From positions 44,898-108,897 of the forward strand of contig CAZMNN010000002.1 in the NCBI GenBank assembly GCA_964567665.1: DNA of 64,000 nt. The letters are read 5' to 3'. Positions 7,418 to 16,441 of this stretch are shown in pieces. Each line of letters opens with the position of its first letter. The first letter of the stretch is position 1. The notes under the pieces were generated by a model. That model was not told the DNA's origin, searched no databases, and saw only the letters and a list, made by a program, of their open reading frames with translations. This stretch comes from UBA1731 sp964567665 (GTDB taxonomy: Bacteria; Verrucomicrobiota; Kiritimatiellia; RFP12; UBA1067). Position numbers and translations under genes: made by a program.

Positions 7418-9151
7418 ATGACGCTCACACTCACCAGATCCGGAGAGCAGCGCCCGATAACGGAGACGCTTGCCGACGGTGCATACATCGTCGGGCGCGG
7501 AAGCGCGTCCAAGATACGGCTTCCGTACGCCGACGTGTCGGAGCGGCATGCCCTTGTCGTCGTACGCAACGGACAGGCGTCGATCGAAGACCTCAAAAGC
7601 GCAAACGGAACGTACGTAAACGGCAGACCGATCGACGCAATCGTGGCGCTTTCGGACGACTCGATCGTGCAGATCGGGAACACGCTGATGCGCATATCGC
7701 GAAACGATACTGAAGCGCAAACGGAGACGACGTCCGAAACGATACCCGTCCAGCAGTCCGGCAATCCTGCATCCGCCCACGCAAATCCTACGGCTGCATC
7801 CAGTCAATCCGGAAGCACAGCGGAACCGAATGTAGACAAGACGGCGCAGCCATCCGCACCCAAGCAGGATCCTTTCGCGAATCTCCGACGCAAGGTGCGC
7901 GAACAGATACAAAAGGAACTGATCGCAAGGATGGATCTCAAGCGGCTTACGGCATCCGGAATCGACCGCGACGGACTTGAGCGCCAGGCCCGCGACAAGA
8001 TTGCGGAGATAGTCGCCGAGGTCGAGAAGAGCGGAAAGCTGCCGCGTTCAATAGATCCCGAACGGATAAAGAAGGAGGTGTTCGACGAGGCTCTGCGGTT
8101 GGGTCCGCTGGAAGACCTGCTCGCCGATGAAGCCGTGACGGAAATCATGGTCAACGGTCCGCATCAGGTTTATGTCGAGCGCGGCGGACGGCTTCAGCTC
8201 ACGGATCTCCAGTTCTCCGATGACGCAAGCGTGCTTGCAATCATCGAGCGCATAGTGGCGCCGCTTGGAAGGCGGATAGACGAATCTCAGCCGTATGTTG
8301 ACGCAAGACTGAGCGACGGGTCCCGCGTGAACGCAATCATTCCGCCGCTTTCGCTTTCAGGCCCGTCCATCACAATCCGCAAGTTCGCCAAGAAGAAGCT
8401 CACGGTTCAGGACTTCATACGCTACGGCACATGGAACGCCAACGCCGCCACGTTCATGGACGTGTGCGTCAAGTTGAGGAAGAACATCGTTGTGGCCGGC
8501 GGCACCGGCTCCGGAAAGACCACCCTGCTGAACCTGCTTTCGTCTTTCATCCCTGAGACGGAGCGCATCGTGACCGTCGAGGATGCCGCCGAACTGAAGC
8601 TCGCCCAGCCGCACGTTGTGCGTCTTGAGGCGCGTCCGCCGAACGTCGAGGGCAAAGGTGCGGTGACAATACGCGATCTCGTGAAGAACTGCCTGCGAAT
8701 GCGTCCAGACCGCATCATCGTAGGCGAATGTCGCGGAGGCGAGGCGCTCGATATGCTGCAGGCGATGAACACCGGACACGACGGTTCGCTCACGACGGTT
8801 CACGCAAACTCGCCACGCGATGTCGTGTCGAGACTTGAGACGATGGTGCTCATGAGCGGCATGGAGCTGCCCTCCCGCGCAATCCGCGAACAGATCGCCA
8901 GCGCAATAGACATAATCGTGCACGAATCGCGTCTCGCCGACGGCTCGCGCAAGGTGACGGCGATAACGGAGGTGACGGGGCTTGAAGGGCAGCAGATAGT
9001 GATGCAGGATCTCTTCACGTTCCGGCAGACCGGCATCGACGCAAACGGCAAGATATTGGGAGAGTTCAGACCCACCGGCGCCATGCCGACATTCTTCGAC
9101 ACACTCAAGTCCAGAGGCATAGCCTTAAGCCCGGAGATATTCCAGCCGTGA
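7418..9151 (+). CDS. cpaF: FHA-domain CpaF/TadA pilus assembly ATPase (fusion)
   Basis: 577 residues. Residues 20-95 are an FHA phosphopeptide-binding domain (VGRGS, SERHA, NGTYVNG). A Ser/Thr/Gln-rich linker (about 97-150) leads to the hexameric secretion ATPase: Walker A GGTGSGKT (361-368), Asp box VTVEDAAEL (386-394), Walker B RIIVGE (432-437) and His box SLTTVHANS (457-465). It powers Flp pilus assembly at the cytoplasmic face of the inner membrane. FHA domains bind phosphothreonine, so control by a Ser/Thr kinase is likely by inference. Its TGA shares a base with the tadB ATG. No clear ribosome site precedes the ATG. Confidence 0.95.
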   Translation: MTLTLTRSGEQRPITETLADGAYIVGRGSASKIRLPYADVSERHALVVVRNGQASIEDLKSANGTYVNGRPIDAIVALSDDSIVQIGNTLMRISRNDTEAQTETTSETIPVQQSGNPASAHANPTAASSQSGSTAEPNVDKTAQPSAPKQDPFANLRRKVREQIQKELIARMDLKRLTASGIDRDGLERQARDKIAEIVAEVEKSGKLPRSIDPERIKKEVFDEALRLGPLEDLLADEAVTEIMVNGPHQVYVERGGRLQLTDLQFSDDASVLAIIERIVAPLGRRIDESQPYVDARLSDGSRVNAIIPPLSLSGPSITIRKFAKKKLTVQDFIRYGTWNANAATFMDVCVKLRKNIVVAGGTGSGKTTLLNLLSSFIPETERIVTVEDAAELKLAQPHVVRLEARPPNVEGKGAVTIRDLVKNCLRMRPDRIIVGECRGGEALDMLQAMNTGHDGSLTTVHANSPRDVVSRLETMVLMSGMELPSRAIREQIASAIDIIVHESRLADGSRKVTAITEVTGLEGQQIVMQDLFTFRQTGIDANGKILGEFRPTGAMPTFFDTLKSRGIALSPEIFQP

Positions 9152-9825
9152 TGTTGGAACTTGCAATAATATTCACAGGTGCGCTGTGCGTTGGCGGAAT
9201 GGCGGCTTTCGTCCTGATGAGGATGGAAATAGACGCAGGGCGGCGCGGGAAGACCGCCTACGCCAAGTGGCTGAACGCCCGATACGTGCGGAAGTTCGAT
9301 GAACAGCTCCCCGATGCGCTTGGAACGATGTCGAACGCACTTCGCGCCGGATTCTCGATATCACAGGCATTTGAATCCGTAGCGGAATCCGACATGCATC
9401 CCATTGCGGACGAATTCGCGCTTTTCCTTCAGCAGATGCGCGTGGGCATGAGCTTTGACGATGCGCTCGCTTCCATAGAGAAGCGCATTGCATCCGACGA
9501 TCTTGCGCTTGTCGTCACCTCCATCGACATCGCCCGCCGGACGGGCGGCAACCTCACGGAGATTTTCGACAGCATATCGAACACCATACGCGGACGCATG
9601 AGAATCGAGCGCAAGGTCAGGACGCTTACGGCACAGGGTCGTCTTCAGGGGCTTGTCGTCTCGCTCATGCCGGTAGCCCTCTGCGTGATAATGACGATGA
9701 TGAAACCCGGCCTCATGATTCCGTTTCTGACGTCATTAAGCGGAATCGTCTGTCTGCTGGTCGCCTCGGCGCTCGTGCTTGCGGGATGGCTCGTCATCCG
9801 CAGAATCGTGACGATCAAGGTATGA
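9151..9825 (+). CDS. tadB: TadB-like T2SSF inner-membrane platform protein, short
   Basis: 224 residues from the ATG in TGATG overlapping the cpaF stop (a GTG three bases upstream is also possible). One N-terminal membrane helix, then a type II secretion F domain (FDEQLPDALGTMSNALRAGFS ... DIARRTGGNLTEIFDSIS), then C-terminal helices. TadB proteins usually have about 300 residues; this one lacks part of the N-terminal membrane region. TadC, its usual partner, does not follow: the next gene, dnaE, is convergent. Confidence 0.88.
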   Translation: MLELAIIFTGALCVGGMAAFVLMRMEIDAGRRGKTAYAKWLNARYVRKFDEQLPDALGTMSNALRAGFSISQAFESVAESDMHPIADEFALFLQQMRVGMSFDDALASIEKRIASDDLALVVTSIDIARRTGGNLTEIFDSISNTIRGRMRIERKVRTLTAQGRLQGLVVSLMPVALCVIMTMMKPGLMIPFLTSLSGIVCLLVASALVLAGWLVIRRIVTIKV

Positions 9826-9857
9826 CGGTATAACGGCGATGCTGCGCTGAGACGCCC

Positions 9858-12800
9858 CTATCTCGCCCAGCGTCTGGGCTGCTGCGGCTCGGCGAAGATG
9901 TCCGGTTTAACGTCGAGTCCCCATTTGCATCCAACCGCCAACTTTCCGAGTTCCGACAGTAACGTCTCCGACGGCATTACGCCACCATCAAGTTCGATCG
10001 CCACCGTCGTCCCGTTTGCATACTTGAGGTTTATCCTCAACGGGAGCGCACCCGGATGCGATGCAAACATCGCCGCCATGTCTTCGACCTTGGCGGAAAG
10101 ATCCGGGTCGTCATACCGCAATTCAACATACATGTGATTTGAGAATGCAGCCATACCGTCGGCAAGCCTGTACGCCTCACGCACGAGGAACTGCAGACCC
10201 TCCTCCTCTTCATGCGTGTTGCGGTCTGTCCTGTGCACGAGTTCGCCGCACACAAGCACAGGCGTCTCCACCGCGCCAGGCAGCCAATCCTTCATCTTGT
10301 CGTAGACGGCCGCAAAAGCCAAGGCCTCCATTTCGCTGTGGCTGTCGTCGATCACAAGTATCGCCCATGGCTTCGGCTCGCCTTCTGGGCCCTTTGGCTT
10401 CGACATCCGCACCTGACACGACTTGAGAAGTCCGCCCAGCCTAACAGGCATCTTCACCTGACGTTCCGCCTTGACCTCGGACATCATCGGGACATGGGGC
10501 GGCGAAGCGATGGAGAACGTAGACAGACCTCCCAGCAGACGTTCATACGCCCCCAGCGGATGCCCCGTGAGATACATTCCAAGGAGTTCGCGCTCAAGCC
10601 GGAAATCCTCGGCCGCCGGCCATTTCGGGCAGTCGGAGAGATCGTCATCCGACACAACGGTGTCTACGCTTGAATCAAGCACATCGAAGAAGCTTCCCTG
10701 GGCGCTACCCTTCTCCTTCGCAAGTTCGGCGGCACGTCGCAAGGCGAACTCCGCGTTGCAGAAATACCGGGCGCGATGGAAGGAAGAATCCGCATTCGAG
10801 AACGAATCGAACGCACCGCATCTCGCAAGGTTCTCAAGTACGCGGCGATTCACCGCCGCAGGAAGCTTTCGCCCGTCCGGCCCGGTCGCCTGCCCTCCAA
10901 GTCTGATGCAGAAATCCATGAACCCCTTGTAAGGCCCGTTCTTCTCGCGCTCTGCGACGATTGAATCCGCCGCAGACGCGCCAACGCCCTTTATGCCGGC
11001 AAGACCGTACCGTATAGCCTTCTCACCCTTGACCGGCGTGAAACGCGAGAAGCTGTCGTTCACGTCGGGCGGGCGCACCTCAAGCCCCATGGCGGCGGCT
11101 TCGGCGACAAATCCGGGGAGCTTATCGAAGTTGCCGATTTCGGACGATATCTGTGCGCACATGAACTCCGCAGGATAGTGCGCCTTAAGGTAGCCCGTCT
11201 GGTACGCGACCCAGGCGTAGCAAACCGCGTGCGATTTGTTGAATGCGTACGAGGCGAATTTCTCCCAGTCGGACCATATCTTCTCGATAAGCTCCTTTGC
11301 GGTCTTTTCGTCCTTCCACTTGTCCACCCGGAAGTCCTTGTTCTCAAGGCATCCCTTGATGAACTTCGCCTTAAGCTCGTTCATTATGTCCATGAGCTTC
11401 TTGCCCATGGCCTTGCGGAGCTTGTCGGATTCACCGCGTGTGAACCCGGCGAGACGGCGCGAAAGAAGCATCACCTGCTCCTGATAGACGGTGACGCCGT
11501 ACGTGTCCTTCAGGTACATCTCCATCAGCGGATGGTCGTACGTTATCGGCTCACGCCCCTGCTTGCGGTTTACGAACGAAGGAATGTAGTCCATCGGGCC
11601 AGGACGGTACAGGGCGTTCATGGCCACAAGATCCGTGAGGCGTTCGGGCTGGAGGGCGATGAGCCACTTCTTCATGCCGTCGGATTCAAACTGGAACAGT
11701 CCGGTGGTCTCACCGCGCCCAAACAGCTCGTAGGTCTCCTTGTCGTCGTCCGGTATCTTGTCGGTGTCGATGTCGATTCCGTGAAACTGCCTTACCAGTG
11801 CGACGCATTCCTTCTCGACGGTTAGCGTCTTAAGTCCGAGAAAGTCCATCTTGAGGAGTCCGACCGGCTCCACATAATGGCCGTCATACTGCGTGGTCAG
11901 CAGATTTTCGTTCTCCGTCGGCATGACGGGGAGCGTATCTATGAGCGGATCGCGCGAGATGATTACACCGCAGGCATGGACGCCCGGCTGACGGATGGAG
12001 CCGTCAAGCCGAACGGCACGTTCCATGAGCGTCTTCACGGTGCCTTCGTTGCCGGGCGCGATTACGTCTTTTATGGGCTGGCCATCAAGCGCCGCCTGCA
12101 GATTAGGACCTTCCGGGAACTTCCATTCGCCTGTCTTCTTATCCCTTCCGAGAGCCTTCTTGAATGTGATCTTCGGCGTGTCCGGAACGAGCGCCGCCAG
12201 TTTGTTCGTGTCGGCAAGGGGATATTCCATCACCCGTCCGACGTCCTTGATTGCGCTTTTCGGCGCCATCTGGCCGAACGTCACGATGTGCGCGACATGA
12301 TCCTGTCCGTACTTCTGCGTCACGTACTCAAGCACCTTGCCGCGCCCGGCATCGTCGAAGTCCACATCTATATCAGGCATGGAGATGCGGTCAGGGTTGA
12401 GGAAGCGTTCGAACAGCAGGTCAAACTTCAGCGGATCGACGTTCGTGATGCCAAGCGCGTACGCTACGGCCGCACCGGCGGCAGATCCGCGCCCCGGACC
12501 GACCCACACGCCCATTTTGCGGGCTGCGTCGATGTAGTCATGGACTATGAGGAAGTAACCAGGGAATCCCATCGTGCGAATCGTGTCCAGCTCGAACTGC
12601 ACACGTTCGACCGTATCCTTTGGAAGAGGATCGCCCCATCTGCGCTTCGCGCCGGCCCACACGATGTCCGCGAGATACTCGGCCTCGAACTGTATGCGGA
12701 TGGCCTTGTCATATCCGCCGAACTTCTCCACACGCCCTTTCGGGTACATCCCGGTCAACGTCTTTTCGTCGTACTTCTCCCTAAAACCCTCCTCCGTGCC

Positions 12801-13766
12801 GAACGAGGCGGGTATGTCGAACTTCGGCATGATGGCATCCGAATCGAGACGGTAGCTCTCGATGCGTTCGGCCACCTCAAGCGTATTGCGCAGAAACTCA
12901 GGGTTCTCCGGAAAGACCTTCGCCATCTCCTCAAGCGGCTTGAACCATTCCTCGCCCGTGTAGACGAGCCGCCCCTTCTTCGTTGATGCGTCGTCATCGT
13001 CGATTCTTGGCGGATCGCTCATCTTCTTGCCGGTCGAGAGGGCGAGCAACACATCATGAGAGTCATTGTCCTCCGCATCGAGAAAGTGGACGTCGTTCGT
13101 CGCAATGACGCGAATGCCCAACTTCCTTGAAAGCTCGATGACGCCTTTCGTCACCATGCGCTGACGGTACCACACGCCATTCGGTGCGCCGTTCATCTCC
13201 GGATGCACCTTCGACCGGTGCTCCATCACCTCAAGCGAGAAATCGTCGCCGAACAGATCCTTGTACCAGCCCGCAATCCTCTCCGCCTCGTCCATGCGCC
13301 CGTCGATTATCGCACGGGCGACCTCCCCGGCAATGCACGCCGACGAGCAGTGCAGCCCTTCGTGGTACTTTTCAAGCAGGGCATGGTCGATGCGTGGCTT
13401 GTAGTAGAAGCCGTGGATGTGCGCCTCCGACATGAGACGCACAAGATTGTGGTAGCCGACTAGGTTCTTTGCGTGGAGGCAGAGATGGAACTTCTTCTCC
13501 GTCCTGTCCCGCTCAAGGTGATTCCGGTTGGTGACGTACGCCTCGCAACCAAGAATAGGCTTGATGGGCGGCAGCCCCTCGAACCCCTTCTTCTTGGAGT
13601 TGCAGGCATCATAGAACGCCTTGAGGGCGAAAAGGTTGCCGTGATCCGTGACTGCAAGGGCAGGCATTCCCCACCTGCGGGCCTTTTCCACAAGCGGGTT
13701 TATCTGGCACTGCCCATCCAGCAGGGAATATGTTGTATGCAGATGAAGATGGACGAAATCGCTCAC
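9858..13766 (-). CDS. dnaE: DNA polymerase III subunit alpha
   Basis: 1302 residues, somewhat longer than the usual about 1160. The N-terminal PHP domain begins VHLHLHTTYSLLDG with its HxH metal ligands kept. The polymerase core has GPGRGSAAGAAVAYALG and the catalytic Asp motif MPDIDVDFDDAGRGKVLEYV. A C-terminal OB-fold region follows. It is the replicative polymerase subunit. The start is a GTG at 13766, one base from the leuS stop, implying co-transcription from leuS. The C-terminus ends WAR and is convergent with tadB, 32 bases away. Confidence 0.98.
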   Translation of the reverse strand: MSDFVHLHLHTTYSLLDGQCQINPLVEKARRWGMPALAVTDHGNLFALKAFYDACNSKKKGFEGLPPIKPILGCEAYVTNRNHLERDRTEKKFHLCLHAKNLVGYHNLVRLMSEAHIHGFYYKPRIDHALLEKYHEGLHCSSACIAGEVARAIIDGRMDEAERIAGWYKDLFGDDFSLEVMEHRSKVHPEMNGAPNGVWYRQRMVTKGVIELSRKLGIRVIATNDVHFLDAEDNDSHDVLLALSTGKKMSDPPRIDDDDASTKKGRLVYTGEEWFKPLEEMAKVFPENPEFLRNTLEVAERIESYRLDSDAIMPKFDIPASFGTEEGFREKYDEKTLTGMYPKGRVEKFGGYDKAIRIQFEAEYLADIVWAGAKRRWGDPLPKDTVERVQFELDTIRTMGFPGYFLIVHDYIDAARKMGVWVGPGRGSAAGAAVAYALGITNVDPLKFDLLFERFLNPDRISMPDIDVDFDDAGRGKVLEYVTQKYGQDHVAHIVTFGQMAPKSAIKDVGRVMEYPLADTNKLAALVPDTPKITFKKALGRDKKTGEWKFPEGPNLQAALDGQPIKDVIAPGNEGTVKTLMERAVRLDGSIRQPGVHACGVIISRDPLIDTLPVMPTENENLLTTQYDGHYVEPVGLLKMDFLGLKTLTVEKECVALVRQFHGIDIDTDKIPDDDKETYELFGRGETTGLFQFESDGMKKWLIALQPERLTDLVAMNALYRPGPMDYIPSFVNRKQGREPITYDHPLMEMYLKDTYGVTVYQEQVMLLSRRLAGFTRGESDKLRKAMGKKLMDIMNELKAKFIKGCLENKDFRVDKWKDEKTAKELIEKIWSDWEKFASYAFNKSHAVCYAWVAYQTGYLKAHYPAEFMCAQISSEIGNFDKLPGFVAEAAAMGLEVRPPDVNDSFSRFTPVKGEKAIRYGLAGIKGVGASAADSIVAEREKNGPYKGFMDFCIRLGGQATGPDGRKLPAAVNRRVLENLARCGAFDSFSNADSSFHRARYFCNAEFALRRAAELAKEKGSAQGSFFDVLDSSVDTVVSDDDLSDCPKWPAAEDFRLERELLGMYLTGHPLGAYERLLGGLSTFSIASPPHVPMMSEVKAERQVKMPVRLGGLLKSCQVRMSKPKGPEGEPKPWAILVIDDSHSEMEALAFAAVYDKMKDWLPGAVETPVLVCGELVHRTDRNTHEEEEGLQFLVREAYRLADGMAAFSNHMYVELRYDDPDLSAKVEDMAAMFASHPGALPLRINLKYANGTTVAIELDGGVMPSETLLSELGKLAVGCKWGLDVKPDIFAEPQQPRRWAR

Positions 13767-13767
13767 G

Positions 13768-16368
13768 TCACTTCACCACGAAGTTGACCATCCGCTTGGG
13801 AACGGCTATCACCTTCACGACGGTCTTCCCTTCAAGGAACTTTTTGACGTCTGGGGCGGACTCCGCCGCCGTGCGCATTTCGTCAGCCGTCGCCGTGACC
13901 GCAACCTTGATGCGTCCGCGAAGCTTGCCCATGACCTGCACCGGAATCTCAACTTCATTTTCCACGAGAGCAGCGGCGTCATACTTCGGCCACGGCTCAT
14001 ACGCAAGCGTATCCGGATGCCCAAGGAAAGCCCACAGCTCTTCGCCGAGATGCGGAGCGAACGGCGCAAGGCAGAGCACGAACTTCTCAAGGCACTCACG
14101 CGGAAGGCCAGCCCCCGACTTTACAAACCCTTCCGCTTCGTTGATGAACACCATCATTGCGGAGATTGCGGTGTTGAACGCCAGCGACTCCAAATCCTCT
14201 CCGACCTTCTTCACCATCGCGTTCAGGGACTTGGATTCCTCCTTCGTCATGGCGCGGTCGGAGATCGCCGTCTCCGTCACCAACCGGTTTGCGCGCTTGA
14301 GGAAACGGAACACACCCTCGACACCCTTCGTAGACCACGGCTTAACCGCCTGCAGCGGACCCATGAACATCTCGTAGAGACGAAGTGAATCCGCACCGTA
14401 ATCGCGGACGACATCATCCGGATTGACGACATTCTTGAGCGACTTGGACATCTTGGCGGGAAACTCGGTCAGCAGTTCCTCTTCGCCGCCCTCCTCGGCG
14501 CCGTACGGCTTGCCGTCACGCCACGTCACTCGGTCGGACGGCACCAGAACGCCACGAGACGTCTTGTACGCAATGCCGAGAATCATGCCCTGGTTCACGA
14601 GACGCTGGAAAGGTTCCTTCGTCGGCACAAGCCCAAGGTCAAACAGCACCTTGTGCCAGAAGCGGGCATAGAGGAGATGAAGCACAGCGTGCTCCGCACC
14701 GCCCACGTAAAGATCAACAGGGAGCCACTTTTTCAGAAGGTCCTGATCAGCAAACGCCTTGTCGTTCAACGGATCGATATAGCGGAGATAGTACCAGCAA
14801 GAACCCGCCCATTGCGGCATTGTGTTCGTCTCGCGCTTTCCCTTCCTGCCGGTGGCAGGATCGGTAACGTTCACCCAATCCTCAGCCTTGGCAAGCGGCG
14901 GCTCGCCCGTTCCTGTCGGCTTGTAGTCCTGCAGTTCCGGAAGGGTCAGGGGCAGATCGCTCTCATCAACAAGAGACTGTGTACCGTCTTCCCAGTGTAT
15001 GACCGGGAACGGCTCTCCCCAATAACGCTGACGCGAAAAGAGCCAGTCGCGAAGCTTGTACTGCGTCTTCGCACGACCAACGCCTTTCGCCTCAAGCCAT
15101 TCAATCATCTTCCTCTGTGCATCCTTGACGGAAAGGCCGGTAATGAACCCGGAGTTCACCATCACGCCGTCCGCTATGTCCGTGTAGGCTGCATCCCCGT
15201 TGTACGGCTTGGGGCTTCCTTCAGCGCAATCCTCCACCGCATCGGACTTCCTGCCGACAACCTGATAGATCGGAAGACCAAATTTCTTCGCGAAATCAAA
15301 ATCGCGCTCATCGTGCGCAGGCACAGCCATGATCGCACCCGTGCCATACGATGCAAGCACATAGTCGGAAATGAACACCGGAATCTTGTCGCCGTTGACG
15401 GGATTCACTCCCGCTACGCCGTCAAGCCTCACGCCTGTCTTGTCCTTGTTCAGCTCTGTACGTTCGAGATCGCTCTTCGCGGCAGCCTTTCTCTGATAGG
15501 CCCGCACCTCATCGGCATTGGCAATCGCTCCGGCATCAAGCCATTTGGAGACAAGCCTGTGTTCGGGGGAAAGAACCATGTACGTGGCACCGAAAAGCGT
15601 GTCGCAGCGCGTGGTGAACACTGTGACGACATCGGATGCACCTTCGGCATCTTCGCCGCGCAGCACCTTGAAATCGACCATCGCACCGGTGGATTTGCCG
15701 ATCCAGTTGCGCTGCATCTCCTTTATGCTCTCCGGCCAATCAAGATCGTCAAGATCGGCAAGGAGACGCTCCGCATACTCCGTGATCTTCAGCATCCACT
15801 GGCGCATCGGACGCCGCTCGACCGGATGGTTTCCGCGTTCAGAGCGTCCGTCGATGACCTCTTCGTTCGCGAGCACAGTGCCAAGCGCGGGACACCAGTT
15901 CACCGGCACCTCCGCAACGTACGCAAGCCCCTTCTTGTAGAGCTGCTCAAATATCCACTGCGTCCACTTGTAGTACTTGGGATCGGTCGTGTTCACCTCG
16001 CGATCCCAATCGTATGAAAAGCCAAGCATCCGAATCTGCTCACGGAAACGGTCTACATTCTTTTTCGTCGTGACGGCAGGATGCGTTCCCGTCTCGACAG
16101 CATACTGCTCCGCGGGAAGTCCGAACGCGTCCCAGCCCATCGGATGAAGCACGTTGAAGCCTCTCATCCGCTTATAGCGGCACAGTATGTCCGTCGCGGT
16201 GTATCCTTCGGGATGTCCTACGTGCAGCCCCGCCCCCGACGGGTACGGAAACATGTCCAGACAGTAGAACTTCTGTTTCGCGCCGTCGTGTGCATCACAC
16301 TTGAACGTCTTGTTCTTCAGCCAGTACGCCTGCCACTTCTTTTCAATGGCGGAAAAATTGTAGTCCAT
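13768..16368 (-). CDS. leuS: Leucyl-tRNA synthetase
   Basis: 866 residues, the normal bacterial length. The class I HIGH-type motif appears as HVGHPEG after PYPSGAGL, and the KMSKS loop as AKMSKSLKN. An editing (CP1) insertion with the GTGAIMAVPAHDERD motif is present. It charges tRNA-Leu with leucine. The ATG at 16368 is preceded by an A-rich segment with AAAG but no strong ribosome site. The stop lies one base before the dnaE GTG start. Confidence 0.98.
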   Translation of the reverse strand: MDYNFSAIEKKWQAYWLKNKTFKCDAHDGAKQKFYCLDMFPYPSGAGLHVGHPEGYTATDILCRYKRMRGFNVLHPMGWDAFGLPAEQYAVETGTHPAVTTKKNVDRFREQIRMLGFSYDWDREVNTTDPKYYKWTQWIFEQLYKKGLAYVAEVPVNWCPALGTVLANEEVIDGRSERGNHPVERRPMRQWMLKITEYAERLLADLDDLDWPESIKEMQRNWIGKSTGAMVDFKVLRGEDAEGASDVVTVFTTRCDTLFGATYMVLSPEHRLVSKWLDAGAIANADEVRAYQRKAAAKSDLERTELNKDKTGVRLDGVAGVNPVNGDKIPVFISDYVLASYGTGAIMAVPAHDERDFDFAKKFGLPIYQVVGRKSDAVEDCAEGSPKPYNGDAAYTDIADGVMVNSGFITGLSVKDAQRKMIEWLEAKGVGRAKTQYKLRDWLFSRQRYWGEPFPVIHWEDGTQSLVDESDLPLTLPELQDYKPTGTGEPPLAKAEDWVNVTDPATGRKGKRETNTMPQWAGSCWYYLRYIDPLNDKAFADQDLLKKWLPVDLYVGGAEHAVLHLLYARFWHKVLFDLGLVPTKEPFQRLVNQGMILGIAYKTSRGVLVPSDRVTWRDGKPYGAEEGGEEELLTEFPAKMSKSLKNVVNPDDVVRDYGADSLRLYEMFMGPLQAVKPWSTKGVEGVFRFLKRANRLVTETAISDRAMTKEESKSLNAMVKKVGEDLESLAFNTAISAMMVFINEAEGFVKSGAGLPRECLEKFVLCLAPFAPHLGEELWAFLGHPDTLAYEPWPKYDAAALVENEVEIPVQVMGKLRGRIKVAVTATADEMRTAAESAPDVKKFLEGKTVVKVIAVPKRMVNFVVK

Positions 16369-16392
16369 CTTTATTTTCTTCTTTTGCTGATT

Positions 16393-16410
16393 GCGGCGCT
16401 GGCGCGCCGC
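16393..16410. repeat. GC-rich hairpin between the giant gene and leuS
   Basis: GCGGCGC (16393-16399) pairs perfectly with GCGCCGC (16404-16410) across a 4-base loop. No T run follows on either strand, so it may be a weak terminator or pause site for the giant gene, or part of the leuS leader. Confidence 0.45.
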
Positions 16411-16441
16411 GTATTGTCAAGTTGACGTCGCCATCAGATGT

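Noticed and set aside
9826..9857. Terminator between the convergent tadB and dnaE genes
   Set aside because: Only a weak short stem (GGCG/CGCC) and no T run on either strand.
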